From contig JAGKVC010000021.1 of assembly GCA_021152595.1 (NCBI GenBank), positions 1 through 52,332 on the forward strand: a DNA stretch of 52,332 bases, written 5' to 3'. Of the stretch, positions 43,478 through 51,798 are shown piece by piece. The position numbers and the translations under genes were made by a program. How positions within the stretch are numbered: the first letter of the stretch is position 1; each line of letters begins with the position of its first letter. The notes under the pieces are model-generated. The model was given only the letters and a program-made list of their open reading frames with translations, had not been told where the DNA came from and did no database searches. Source of the stretch: Clostridia bacterium (GTDB lineage: Bacteria; Bacillota; Clostridia; Oscillospirales; Ruminococcaceae).

Positions 43478-44458
43478 ATGAAAAAGCAAGTAAGCTCCAA
43501 AGAAAGCCGTCTTTCCGCCGCCGATTGGTTCGATATCATTTTTGTAAGTGTCGGCGGAATTGCGCTGGATCTGTTTTTGCAGTTTCGCCTGCGCGGTATC
43601 CGTCCGACATCGTATGCAGGCTATGAAGCACTGCACAATCTGCGGCACTACCTGATCATGTGGCTTGTAACACGGTATCTGCGGATTCTGCTGCCTGCGC
43701 TGCTGGTTCTGCTCAGCGGATGCATTCTGCACCTGGTGCGGCGCAAGCCCTCATGGTCGCCGCGCACGCGGCTGATTTTTGCAGGCATCATGACGGTATG
43801 CTGTCTGCTCGGCATGCTGCGGCAAAGAAGCGGCTTTGAACTGCAATGCGGTCTCAACGGCTGCCGCGGCACCGCTGCGATGCAGGTCATTTCGCTGTAC
43901 AGGGATATCGGAAAAGATCTCGAAGCTGCGCCGGAGGAACCGGTCACGCATCCAGTTCGGGTGGAGAAAGCAGACTACGGCTACACCACATTTTCCCGTA
44001 GGGGAAGGCACCGCCGCAGAATCACTGTGCAGGAAGCGGCACTGTGCGAGGCGGAAACCGGTGAACAAATCGCACAGATCTCGCAGCAGGAATATCAGGC
44101 TGCGCAGGAGCTGAACGGACTCGCGCTGACACGAAGCATCGCGCTGTTTCCGCACAGCGGTCTGATCGCTTCGGTGAACGGCATTGACGGCGCATCTGCG
44201 CTTACAAGCGCTGAAAATCTGTTCACGCTGACCTATTCCGCCGCCGATCAGACGATCTGCCGGACAACGCTCCCCGATGAACATATGACGGAGGGGCACC
44301 TGACGCTCGTCATTGAGCGGAACGGCGAACGCGCCGCAGAGATCGGCATGGAGAACGATACATCCATGCCGTGGCATTCCGGCAATGATACAACCGCATG
44401 GCTGCAAATTCGCAGAAACGGCAGTACCTACCGCGTCAGCAACAAGCTGACATTCTGA
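43478..44458 (+). CDS. Membrane protein of unknown function
   Basis: A 326-residue protein with three hydrophobic segments in the first third (about 20-37, 62-85, 96-112), followed by a soluble domain with no recognised family; 'ALTSAENLFTLTY' and 'TEGHLTLVIERNGERAAEIG' suggest a beta-rich extracytoplasmic part. GGAGG (43467-43471) sets the ATG at 43478. It lies in a run of same-strand genes. Confidence 0.7.
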   Translation: MKKQVSSKESRLSAADWFDIIFVSVGGIALDLFLQFRLRGIRPTSYAGYEALHNLRHYLIMWLVTRYLRILLPALLVLLSGCILHLVRRKPSWSPRTRLIFAGIMTVCCLLGMLRQRSGFELQCGLNGCRGTAAMQVISLYRDIGKDLEAAPEEPVTHPVRVEKADYGYTTFSRRGRHRRRITVQEAALCEAETGEQIAQISQQEYQAAQELNGLALTRSIALFPHSGLIASVNGIDGASALTSAENLFTLTYSAADQTICRTTLPDEHMTEGHLTLVIERNGERAAEIGMENDTSMPWHSGNDTTAWLQIRRNGSTYRVSNKLTF

Positions 44459-44471
44459 AGAGCTATCACAA

Positions 44472-44606
44472 ATGGGCCATATCATTTCTTTCAATCATCA
44501 CGTTACCGCGAATGACGACAGCCTTGTGATGTCAAACGGGCTGACCGACGTCTTGCTCGACTACCTGCTGCTGAGCTGCGCTCATCACGCGCATGACCGC
44601 TGCTGA
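44472..44606 (+). CDS. Short His-rich ORF (44 residues)
   Basis: A 44-codon frame starting 'MGHIISFNHHVTANDD', ending in 'CAHHAHDRC', which overlaps the next gene by 14 bases. It contains seven His and two Cys. Only a weak GAAGAG precedes the ATG. Its place in a tight gene run gives it some support, but it may be a chance frame. Confidence 0.35.
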   Translation: MGHIISFNHHVTANDDSLVMSNGLTDVLLDYLLLSCAHHAHDRC

Positions 44607-44847
44607 TATTCAGCCGGAGGCGCTGAAGGAATGGCTCTCCGAGGCAGAAGCGGATAATCCGGTCTACCGCGCCTATCCGCGCTGCCCGAAGCACAAGGTC
44701 TTTCTATCCTGCCTCGGCTGCAAGATCTGCATCGAGGATGTCGGCAAATATCCGGTCGAGCAGGAAGATCCGGATCAACTCAAAAAATTCTGGTACGGCA
44801 CGGATGCCGCACCGCAAGGAGCAAATACAAATGAACCCAATCAATAA
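44593..44847 (+). CDS. Small Cys-rich hypothetical protein
   Basis: An 84-residue acidic protein with 'CPKHKVFLSCLGCKICIED', a Cys/His cluster that could bind zinc or an Fe-S centre. No family is recognised. It overlaps both its neighbours (14 bases upstream, 17 bases downstream), which supports it being translated. Confidence 0.55.
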   Translation: MTAADIQPEALKEWLSEAEADNPVYRAYPRCPKHKVFLSCLGCKICIEDVGKYPVEQEDPDQLKKFWYGTDAAPQGANTNEPNQ

Positions 44848-45676
44848 ACCCTATGCAAATCTCGCGCTGCTGACCGACCTCGACGGCACGCTGCTGATGC
44901 CTGATAAAACGGTCTCGCCGGAGGACGGCGCCGCGATCGCGGAATTCCGTGAGCAGGGCGGTCTGTTCAGCATTGCGACCGGTCGCGGCATTCAGGCAAC
45001 GCAGCAGTATCTGGAGCTGTTTCAGCCGGATTTCGCCTCGGTGATGTATAACGGCGCGCTGCTCTATGACAACACCGCAAATCAGCCCGCACCGTTCGGC
45101 ACGGCGTATCTGCCGAAGGGCATCCGTGCGCTGCTGGAGGAGCTTGCCGCTGCATTTCCGCATGTCGGCGCGGAGGTACTCAATGCATCCGGCGTCTTTG
45201 TCTTTCAGGACGGCGAATATGAGCGGCAGCATCTTGAAATCACCAATATTCCGTTTGTTATGAAAACGCTCGATGAGGTCAATCCGGAGCAGTGCTTCAA
45301 GGCGCTCTTTGCTGGTGCGCCGGAGGAGATTTCCGAGATGCTTGAATATGTCAAGCAGGAGCGCTTTGCGTCGGTCAATTTTACGCGCTCGCACCGCTGG
45401 TTCCTCGAAATGCTGCCCCATAATACAAACAAAGGCACGGCACTGACCAAAATCCGGAATCTGCTGCCGCCGGAAACGATCATCGGTGCGACCGGCGATT
45501 TCGACAATGACATTGCAATGCTGCTCGCAGCCGATTTCTGCGGCTGTCCGGCAGATTCGCAGCCGGCGGTCATTGAGGCTGTCCGCAGCAAGGGCGGATT
45601 TGTCTCAAAAAAGACCTGCGCGGACGGATTCTTTGCGGACTGGATCACATATTTCACAAATACAGCCGGACGATAA
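44831..45676 (+). CDS. HAD superfamily (Cof-type) phosphatase
   Basis: A 281-residue HAD hydrolase of the Cof (IIB) group. Motif I is 'LLTDLDGTLL', motif II 'SIATGRG', and motif IV 'GATGDFDNDIAML', with a C2-type cap in between. Such enzymes dephosphorylate sugar phosphates or flavin and nucleotide intermediates; the substrate is unknown. AGGAG sets the ATG at 44831, inside the previous gene's end. Confidence 0.9.
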   Translation: MNPINKPYANLALLTDLDGTLLMPDKTVSPEDGAAIAEFREQGGLFSIATGRGIQATQQYLELFQPDFASVMYNGALLYDNTANQPAPFGTAYLPKGIRALLEELAAAFPHVGAEVLNASGVFVFQDGEYERQHLEITNIPFVMKTLDEVNPEQCFKALFAGAPEEISEMLEYVKQERFASVNFTRSHRWFLEMLPHNTNKGTALTKIRNLLPPETIIGATGDFDNDIAMLLAADFCGCPADSQPAVIEAVRSKGGFVSKKTCADGFFADWITYFTNTAGR

Positions 45677-45686
45677 GGAGGATATT

Positions 45687-46556
45687 ATGAACGAACAGGC
45701 ACTTGATCTCGATTACTACCGCGAACAATACAGTGAACTGCTCCGGCACCGCGCGGAGATCACCGATTTTGCAACCGCCGTTGTGATCAACGGGGAGACT
45801 TGCGATGAAGTGCCTGTCGGCGCTTCCAAAATGGGCGGTCTGCCCGATCTGCCGGAAGGGATCGACTATCCGGAATGTGAGCAGTATCTCGATGAACAGG
45901 ACAAGTATCACAAGGCACAGAAGCTGCCGCTGATCTGTCAGTTCGATCTGGCAGAGCTTGCAGAATTTGATCTCCTCGATGACCTGCCGAAAAGCGGCAT
46001 GCTCTATATCTTCTGGGACGGCGGCGATCCCGGATATTTCAAAAAGAAATACGGCATCCACACCCTGCGCGCCTATTACTACCGCGGAGACCGCAGCACC
46101 CTGACGCGCCGTGAAGCCGATCCGCGCACCGAAATCCGTCCGGAACAAAAGGTCAGCTTTTCCGAGCAGGAAGAACGCTTCGATATGAATGAAGGCGACT
46201 GGGAAGAATTGGTCGAGAACCTGTGCGAGGAGCTGAAATCCGATTGTCAGAAGCGCGGAATCAACTATGAAGAACTCGAAATCTACAAGCAGATCGACGA
46301 TCTTTACCAGATGAAGGACGAAAGCAGCATTTACAGCGGCGACAAGCTCTCCGGCTTCCGCGCAGGGCTTGTGCAGGACGGCGGCATCAGCTGGAACGGC
46401 TTTTTGCAGCTTGACGAGCATACCGGCAGCCTGTGGTATGCGTATATCGACCTCCGCTTTTCCACGGTGAACGGAAAGCAGTATCCGGATCCGGATACCA
46501 TCGACTGGCAGGATTGGAATGAGATCGGTGCCGGTGTTGATTATGACGCGGACTGA
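45687..46556 (+). CDS. DUF1963 (YwqG-like) protein
   Basis: A 289-residue cytoplasmic protein. 'SKMGGLPDLPEGIDYP', 'LPLICQFDLAEL' and 'SGMLYIFWDGGD' are the DUF1963 signature. The family has no known function; members often lie near toxin-immunity or stress genes. A strong AAGGAGG precedes the ATG at 45687. It follows the HAD gene by 10 bases. Confidence 0.85.
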   Translation: MNEQALDLDYYREQYSELLRHRAEITDFATAVVINGETCDEVPVGASKMGGLPDLPEGIDYPECEQYLDEQDKYHKAQKLPLICQFDLAELAEFDLLDDLPKSGMLYIFWDGGDPGYFKKKYGIHTLRAYYYRGDRSTLTRREADPRTEIRPEQKVSFSEQEERFDMNEGDWEELVENLCEELKSDCQKRGINYEELEIYKQIDDLYQMKDESSIYSGDKLSGFRAGLVQDGGISWNGFLQLDEHTGSLWYAYIDLRFSTVNGKQYPDPDTIDWQDWNEIGAGVDYDAD

Positions 46557-46635
46557 ACCGCTTTCGCAGGCGCACACAGAACCGGAAGCCTGCGAAATTT
46601 TCATGCAGATTTCATGAAGTTTTTTTGTCAGCCAC

Positions 46636-46664
46636 TTGATATCTGCGGAAAGATGTGCTATAAT
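46636..46664 (+). promoter_or_regulatory. Promoter upstream of the small membrane protein and ilvE
   Basis: TTGATA (46636-46641), a 17-base spacer and TATAAT (46659-46664). Confidence 0.75.
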
Positions 46665-46754
46665 AGAAACATATCGTGAACACATACTGTGCTGAAAACA
46701 AATTGCACAGTCCATGACAGAAACCGCCGACTGCGGCAGAATGGAGCGCTGATT

Positions 46755-46883
46755 ATGAAAAAGTTTCTGCGGATCATCTTTCTGATCGTCATTATCCTCA
46801 GTGCGCTGATCTCTGTGCGGTACGCAATCGACCTCTATCGCACAAAATATACACCGCGCTATCTCAAAGGAAATGCCTGCTGA
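46755..46883 (+). CDS. Small single-span membrane protein (42 residues)
   Basis: A 42-residue protein with a Lys-start, one hydrophobic helix (about 5-20, 'LRIIFLIVIILSALIS') and a basic C-terminus. It has its own promoter and a GGAG upstream. No family is known to me. It lies 84 bases before ilvE on the same strand, so the two may be co-transcribed. Confidence 0.55.
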   Translation: MKKFLRIIFLIVIILSALISVRYAIDLYRTKYTPRYLKGNAC

Positions 46884-46967
46884 GCCTTTGCCCGGCATGA
46901 CATATCATCAAGCCCCGTGTTCCCCCCTGCGGGAACGGAACAAACTGCTAGAAAAGAGGAAAAGTAA

Positions 46968-48035
46968 ATGGACATTCGTTTCGAGAAAGCTGCAAGCCTC
47001 AAGGCAAAGCCTGCCGACGAGACAAAGCTCGGCTTCGGCCACATCTTCACCGATTACATGTTCATCATGGACTATGAGACCGGTAAGGGCTGGCACGATG
47101 CAAGAATCGTACCCTACGGCAATCTGGAGCTCAGCCCGGCTGCTCTCTGCCTGCACTACGGTCAGGAGGTCTTTGAGGGCCTGAAGGCTTATCGCCGCGC
47201 TGACGGCGAGATCCAGCTCTTCCGTCCGGAGGAGAACTTCAAGCGTCTGAACAGCTCGAATAACCGTCTCGTTATTCCGGAGCTGCCGGTTGAGGATGCT
47301 ATGGAAGCTCTGATGGCTCTGCTGAAGGTCGAGAAGGACTGGGTTCCTTCCGCTGAGGGCGCTTCGCTCTACATCCGTCCGTTCATCATCGCTGTTGACC
47401 CGTTCCTCGGCGTCAAGCCCGGCGATATGTATAAGTTCATCATCATCCTTTCTCCGTCCGGCGCATACTATGCTTCCGGTCTGGATCCGGTCAAGATCTA
47501 TGTCGAATCCAAGTATGTCCGTGCGGTCCGCGGCGGTATGGGTTACACCAAGACCGGCGGTAACTACGCTGCATCCCTGATCGGTCAGGATGAGGCACAT
47601 AAGGAAGGCTATTCTCAGGTTCTCTGGCTCGACGGCGTTGAGCAGAAGTACATCGAGGAAGTCGGCGCTATGAACATCATGTTCGTCATCGACGGCGAAA
47701 TCGTCACACCGGAGCTTCAGGGCTCGATCCTGCCGGGTATCACCAGAAAGTCCGTTCTCGAGCTGACAAAGAGCTGGGGCATGAAGGTCTCTGAGCGCAG
47801 AATCACCATTCAGGAGATCGCAGATGCTTATGACAACGGCAAGCTCGATGAGGTCTTCGGTACCGGTACGGCTGCTGTTATCTCGCCGGTCGGTCACCTC
47901 AAGTGGGGCGACAAGGTCATGACGATCAATGACAACAAGATCGGACCGATCTCTCAGAAGATCTACGATACCATGACCGGTATCCAGTGGGGCAAGCTGG
48001 AAGATCCGTTCGGCTGGGTTGTTCCGGTAAAATAA
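46968..48035 (+). CDS. ilvE: Branched-chain amino acid aminotransferase
   Basis: A 355-residue fold-type IV PLP enzyme that performs the last step of Leu, Ile and Val synthesis and the first of their breakdown. 'CLHYGQEVFEGLKAYR', 'SLYIRPFI', the PLP site 'GYTKTGGNYAAS' (Lys195), 'EEVGAMNIMFV' and 'FGTGTAAVISPVG' are the family motifs. It matches the longer, eukaryote-like (class II) group. AGAGGAAAAG precedes the ATG. Its codon use is strongly biased, fitting high expression. No T-box was found in the short leader. Confidence 0.95.
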   Translation: MDIRFEKAASLKAKPADETKLGFGHIFTDYMFIMDYETGKGWHDARIVPYGNLELSPAALCLHYGQEVFEGLKAYRRADGEIQLFRPEENFKRLNSSNNRLVIPELPVEDAMEALMALLKVEKDWVPSAEGASLYIRPFIIAVDPFLGVKPGDMYKFIIILSPSGAYYASGLDPVKIYVESKYVRAVRGGMGYTKTGGNYAASLIGQDEAHKEGYSQVLWLDGVEQKYIEEVGAMNIMFVIDGEIVTPELQGSILPGITRKSVLELTKSWGMKVSERRITIQEIADAYDNGKLDEVFGTGTAAVISPVGHLKWGDKVMTINDNKIGPISQKIYDTMTGIQWGKLEDPFGWVVPVK

Positions 48036-48053
48036 TCCCGAATCTGAATGCTG

Positions 48054-48091
48054 ACGCGGCACACGGTTTTGACTGTGTGCCGCGTTTTTAA
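48054..48091 (+). terminator. Terminator of ilvE
   Basis: CGCGGCACAC and GTGTGCCGCG form a 10-bp stem followed by TTTTTA. Confidence 0.88.
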
Positions 48092-48176
48092 GTGATTCCG
48101 CCATATCTGCGTAATTGCGTTGATTTGGCGGATTTTCCATATCATGATACAAACATGATGTCTGAGGTCAATGAAC

Positions 48177-48233
48177 CCAGCAGGGGGTTGGGGACGGAGT
48201 CCCCATTACAATTCCATCGGAGATACCTCTTAA
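48177..48233 (+). repeat. Interspersed palindromic repeat, copy C (partial)
   Basis: CAGCAGGGGGTTGGGGAC, GGA, GTCCCCATT, then ACAATTCCATCGGAGATACC. It matches the second half of copies A and B; the first hairpin is missing. It lies just before the thyX promoter. Confidence 0.65.
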
Positions 48234-48238
48234 TATCA

Positions 48239-48267
48239 TTGACAAAAAACTGTATCCGTGATAGAAT
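48239..48267 (+). promoter_or_regulatory. Promoter of thyX
   Basis: A perfect TTGACA (48239-48244), a 17-base spacer and TAGAAT (48262-48267), 37 bases before the ATG. Confidence 0.75.
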
Positions 48268-48304
48268 GAATAGTGAACTATATCTTTCCGGAAGGAGATT
48301 CGCC

Positions 48305-49702
48305 ATGAATCACGCAACTGCAAAAATCATTGCCTCGTCAACAGCCGCCGACACGGTCGTCGCTTCTGCCGCCCGCATCTCCACAACACAGGGCACGGCG
48401 CTGGAGATCTACGGGAAATCCTGCGAAAAGGAGAACAACGGCTCCCTGATCGAAAAGGTCGTTGCATCCGGTCATACATCTACGCTGGAGCATCAGCTTT
48501 TTACGGTCGCGTTCGATAATGTATCCGTCTGCACAGAGGAATTTGTCATTGAATTCCGTCTGGGATCGTACACTGTCAAATCGCGCAGATATGTCGATTT
48601 CACAAGCGCCGGATTCTATATTCCGCCGATGCTCGAACAGCTTGTTCCGGAATATCAGGCACATATGCAGTCGCTGTTCGATGCCTACGCAAAGCTCCTG
48701 GAGCTTGAGATTCCGAAGGAGGACGCGCGCTATCTGCTGCCGTATTGCTTCCGCAGCAACTTCTACTGCACAATGAATGCGCGCGAGCTGCTCTATATGG
48801 TCACCGTAATGTGCTGCGGACGCGGCTCCTATTATCCGGAGCTGAAAACGCTCGGCGAATCGCTGAAGGAACAGCTCCGCGCATATTTCCCGAATCTGCC
48901 GGAACAGTTTGCAGCGCGCTATCACGCCGATGCGGATGATTCCTTTGCGCGGTATGCGCCGCCGCAGACCACGGTTGAGAAGCATGCACCGGAGACAGCA
49001 GCAGCCGTCACAGAACTGCGCAGTGCGCCGCCGCAGGATGCGGATGAAATTCTCATGAACGCACAGATTTACAACGGCAAGTTCTCCGCCGATCCGGAGG
49101 GGCGCTATGATGCCGCTGAACTGATCACTGCCGAGCGACCGCGTGAGCTGGAACTGCTCCATGTGCAGTTTGTGATCCGGAATCTCTCGCTTGCCGCAAT
49201 CACGCATCTGGTCCGGCACCGCATCCAGACCGTTCTCGTTCCGCATGTAACGCAGGCGGTCTACAAACAGCACTATGTTCTGCCGGAGTCGATCCGCGCA
49301 AATGCGGATGCGCTTGCGATCTATCAGCGTGCATTTACGGAGAACGCCGCCGCATTTGACCGCATGTGCAAGGCAGGTCTTCCGGCGGAGGCTGCACAGT
49401 ATTTTGCACTTGCAGGCAATCAGCTCGATGTCCTCTGCGATATGAACGGGCGTGAACTGCTGCACTTCATGAAGCTGCGTACCTGCAACCGCGCACAGTG
49501 GGAGATCCGCGCCTGTGCAATCGACCTGCTGCGGCAGCTCCGGCTTGCATGTCCTGCGGTCTTCCGGCATTTCGGTCCGAGCTGCTATGTCACGGGCAAG
49601 TGTCCCGAGGGCAGACTGACCTGCGGCAAACTCAAGGAAATGCAGACGTTCTTCTCTTCCGGAATGGAACCGGATGCCAATGCACAGCCGCAGAGGAAAT
49701 GA
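48305..49702 (+). CDS. thyX: Double-length flavin-dependent thymidylate synthase (ThyX)
   Basis: A 465-residue protein with two ThyX-like halves; ordinary ThyX is about 220 residues. ThyX methylates dUMP to dTMP using FAD and methylene-THF. The family motif RHRX7S appears in each half but incompletely: the first half reads 'EFRLGSYTVKSRRY' (RHR lost, Ser93 kept), the second 'RHRIQTVLVPHVT' (RHR kept at 304-306, Ser replaced by His314). The second half keeps 'LRTCNRAQWEIR' (Arg402), which the first half lacks. Both share an N(A/G)REL helix. A working site may need residues from both halves. GAAGGAGATT sets the ATG. Confidence 0.82.
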   Translation: MNHATAKIIASSTAADTVVASAARISTTQGTALEIYGKSCEKENNGSLIEKVVASGHTSTLEHQLFTVAFDNVSVCTEEFVIEFRLGSYTVKSRRYVDFTSAGFYIPPMLEQLVPEYQAHMQSLFDAYAKLLELEIPKEDARYLLPYCFRSNFYCTMNARELLYMVTVMCCGRGSYYPELKTLGESLKEQLRAYFPNLPEQFAARYHADADDSFARYAPPQTTVEKHAPETAAAVTELRSAPPQDADEILMNAQIYNGKFSADPEGRYDAAELITAERPRELELLHVQFVIRNLSLAAITHLVRHRIQTVLVPHVTQAVYKQHYVLPESIRANADALAIYQRAFTENAAAFDRMCKAGLPAEAAQYFALAGNQLDVLCDMNGRELLHFMKLRTCNRAQWEIRACAIDLLRQLRLACPAVFRHFGPSCYVTGKCPEGRLTCGKLKEMQTFFSSGMEPDANAQPQRK

Positions 49703-49857
49703 AGATTTCGTTCTTTGAGAATCAGCTCGCGGAGGCAATCGGTGCCGGTATCTATCAGATTTCCGTTCGCAAAGACCAAAAGCAGGCGGTGCTGTATATC
49801 GGTGAATCCTGTTACATGCTGAAACGAACCGGCAAGCAACCGCGCGGTAAATTTTAA
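49699..49857 (+). pseudogene. GIY-YIG domain stub
   Basis: A 52-residue frame that starts inside the thyX stop (ATGA). It has 'GAGIYQISV' and 'AVLYIGES', the two strands that define a GIY-YIG endonuclease fold, but stops soon after at 49857, before the catalytic Arg and Glu. It is therefore a truncated relative of GIY-YIG proteins and cannot cut DNA by itself. The next frame downstream shows no continuation. Confidence 0.5.
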
Positions 49858-49884
49858 GTTTTCCAATAAAATCTCGAAAACCTC

Positions 49885-49913
49885 TTGCAAAATCGCGCGA
49901 AATCCGTTATAAT
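49885..49913 (+). promoter_or_regulatory. Promoter of the SGNH-like gene
   Basis: TTGCAA (49885-49890), a 17-base spacer and TATAAT (49908-49913), 37 bases before the ATG at 49951. Confidence 0.78.
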
Positions 49914-49950
49914 ATAGAATAGTATGATTATAATCGGAGGGAGACATTAT

Positions 49951-50922
49951 ATGCCAAGCGCAACCAATCCAAAACGCAAAAAGCCGATGCCGCAGTCTCG
50001 TCGCAAAAAGACAAAGCGCAAGAAGCAGCACCGCGGTCCTGTCATGCGGTTCCGGTTGAGCCAGCTGATTTTGCTCTGGATTATGAGCCTGATCCTTTGC
50101 TTCGGCGCATACCTCTTCAACCGCAATTTTCATCCGGAAAAGGATGTATTTGTAAAGTCGGCGGATGAATCCTCGGCGGATATCGACGAGCAGACTGAAT
50201 CACTGCCGGCAGAGGAGGAATCCTCGGATACGCCGGAAGAATCCGCACCGGTCGAGGCGGAGGCTCCTGAGGAATCTTCTGAATTCGTAACCGATAAGGT
50301 CAATCCGGTTCCGGAGTCCGTTCCGCAGCCGGCGGATTATCTCACAAAATGCGCATTTCTCGGTGAGACAAACATCTATAAGCTCGGTCAGAACGGTTTG
50401 CTCAAGGAGTACAACGTCTATGCAAGCGAAAAGCTGCTGCTGTCAAATTATCTGCGTGAATATGTCATGCTCGACGGCACAACAATCCGCATTATGAGCG
50501 CGATCAACTCCGCAGACTGCCCGATTTACCTGATGTTCGGTACGGAGAGCCTCTCCACGCAGGGCCCTGATGAGACGGCAAACCAGTTCGATCAGCTCCT
50601 GAATTCCGCGATCGCTTCTGCACCGGAAGCTCCGATCATTGTCCTTTCAATCCCGCCTGTCACCGCGTTTGCGGAGGTCAACGGCGAAAATCCCATTTTG
50701 AATTCTGCAATCGACGAATATAATACGCAGCTGCTCGAGATCAGCAATCGGCGTGATGTATACTTTGTCGATACCAACACCGCTTTGAAAAACAACGAGG
50801 GCAAGCTCAATCCCGAATATGCAGAGGAGGACGGTATCCACCTCAACGCAGAGGGCGGACAGGTGCTTCTGAACTATGTTCTGAACCATTTTCCCCCGAT
50901 TACACTGAGTTCACAAGAGTAA
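49951..50922 (+). CDS. Membrane-anchored SGNH/GDSL-like protein
   Basis: A 323-residue protein: a Lys/Arg-rich cytoplasmic N-terminus (1-31), one membrane segment (about 34-53), an acidic Glu/Ser/Pro linker (about 60-125) and an SGNH-type domain. Block V is present as 'EDGIHLNAEGG' (Asp294, His297), but block I, usually GDS, reads 'FLGETNIYK', placing Thr140 at the nucleophile position. It may be inactive, use Thr, or be a divergent member; such proteins often modify surface glycans. The ATG at 49951 follows CGGAGGGAG. Confidence 0.72.
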   Translation: MPSATNPKRKKPMPQSRRKKTKRKKQHRGPVMRFRLSQLILLWIMSLILCFGAYLFNRNFHPEKDVFVKSADESSADIDEQTESLPAEEESSDTPEESAPVEAEAPEESSEFVTDKVNPVPESVPQPADYLTKCAFLGETNIYKLGQNGLLKEYNVYASEKLLLSNYLREYVMLDGTTIRIMSAINSADCPIYLMFGTESLSTQGPDETANQFDQLLNSAIASAPEAPIIVLSIPPVTAFAEVNGENPILNSAIDEYNTQLLEISNRRDVYFVDTNTALKNNEGKLNPEYAEEDGIHLNAEGGQVLLNYVLNHFPPITLSSQE

Positions 50923-50928
50923 AGACAG

Positions 50929-50965
50929 CGGCAGCGGATCCAAAGATTCGCTGCCGTTTTTGTTT
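50929..50965 (+). terminator. Terminator of the SGNH-like gene
   Basis: CGGCAGCG and CGCTGCCG pair, with an inner GATC/GATT region, followed by TTTTTG. Confidence 0.85.
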
Positions 50966-51067
50966 GATCGCGCAATATGATAATGTTTTTTACATTGTCA
51001 TGTGCAGATTGATACCCGGACATACCGTGTCCGGCCGGAATCAGGCGGCAGTTCTCACTTTCTGTCG

Positions 51068-51096
51068 TGGACTTTTGTCCGAAAATCTGCTATTAT
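51068..51096 (+). promoter_or_regulatory. Promoter and possible operator of the XRE regulator
   Basis: TGGACT (51068-51073), a 17-base spacer and TATTAT (51091-51096). The palindrome GGAC-TTTT-GTCC (51069-51080) overlaps the -35 element and could be an operator for self-control; this is inference. Confidence 0.45.
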
Positions 51097-51117
51097 CAAG
51101 ATGAAAGGAGGAGAGAT

Positions 51118-51705
51118 ATGGATCAAATACAAATCGGCAGCTTTCTGAAAACGCTACGGCTTGAAAAATCGCTCACGCAGGAACAGCTTGCGGAGCAATT
51201 CGGCGTCACGGGCAGAACCGTCTCGCGCTGGGAAAACGGGAACAATATGCCGGATATCAGTATTCTGGTTGAACTAGCGGATTTCTATGATGTGGATATC
51301 CGCGAGCTGATTGACGGCAAACGGAAAAGTGAGGAGCATATGATGAATGAAGATCTCAAGGATACACTGGTAAAGGTTTCGGAATACACCTCGGCGGAAA
51401 AGGCTTCGATGTCAAAGAACATCCTGAGCAATGCCGTCATTACGCTCGTACTCGGTGCGGCGGCGATGGCGGCGGTGATATTGAAGGAAACGGGAATCAT
51501 CGCAAACTCACATATTTATTTCTTTCTCATGTGTATCATAACCAATGCTGTTTCGATTGTTCTGGACATTCGCAGAATCAATGACCGGATGAGCAGGCAA
51601 AACTATGTGCGGATCACGCGGATTCTGCTGATCGGTTATGTTCTCCTCATACTGCTTTGCATTGCGCTTCTTGCCGCAAATGCAGCCGGATTTATTCATT
51701 TATAA
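51118..51705 (+). CDS. XRE-type regulator with membrane domain
   Basis: A 195-residue protein with an N-terminal XRE helix-turn-helix (about 6-60, 'LTQEQLAEQFGVTGRTVSRW') fused to a C-terminal region with three hydrophobic segments (about 103-121, 130-147, 165-190). This DNA-binding plus membrane layout suggests a regulator tethered to the membrane that reports on envelope state or a membrane partner. AGGAGGAGA precedes the ATG at 51118. It stands alone with its own promoter and terminator. Confidence 0.85.
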   Translation: MDQIQIGSFLKTLRLEKSLTQEQLAEQFGVTGRTVSRWENGNNMPDISILVELADFYDVDIRELIDGKRKSEEHMMNEDLKDTLVKVSEYTSAEKASMSKNILSNAVITLVLGAAAMAAVILKETGIIANSHIYFFLMCIITNAVSIVLDIRRINDRMSRQNYVRITRILLIGYVLLILLCIALLAANAAGFIHL

Positions 51706-51708
51706 TCT

Positions 51709-51746
51709 GAGAGCGGCATCTGAAATTGATGCTGCTCTTTTTTATC
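51709..51746 (+). terminator. Terminator of the XRE regulator
   Basis: GAGCGGCATC and GATGCTGCTC (one G-T wobble) form a stem followed by TTTTTTA. Confidence 0.8.
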
Positions 51747-51749
51747 ATA

Positions 51750-51786
51750 CAAAAGAACCGCTGCCCTGATGGACAGCGGTTCATTT
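51750..51786 (-). terminator. Terminator of the cell-wall-anchored gene
   Basis: GAACCGCTG and CAGCGGTTC form a 9-bp stem; on the minus strand it is followed by TTTTGT. Confidence 0.75.
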
Positions 51787-51798
51787 TGCTTTGTGGGA

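Noticed and set aside
46884..46967. Possible T-box or attenuator before ilvE
   Set aside because: The leader is only 84 bases, has a single small GTTCCC/GGGAAC hairpin and lacks the T-box sequence and a terminator T run.
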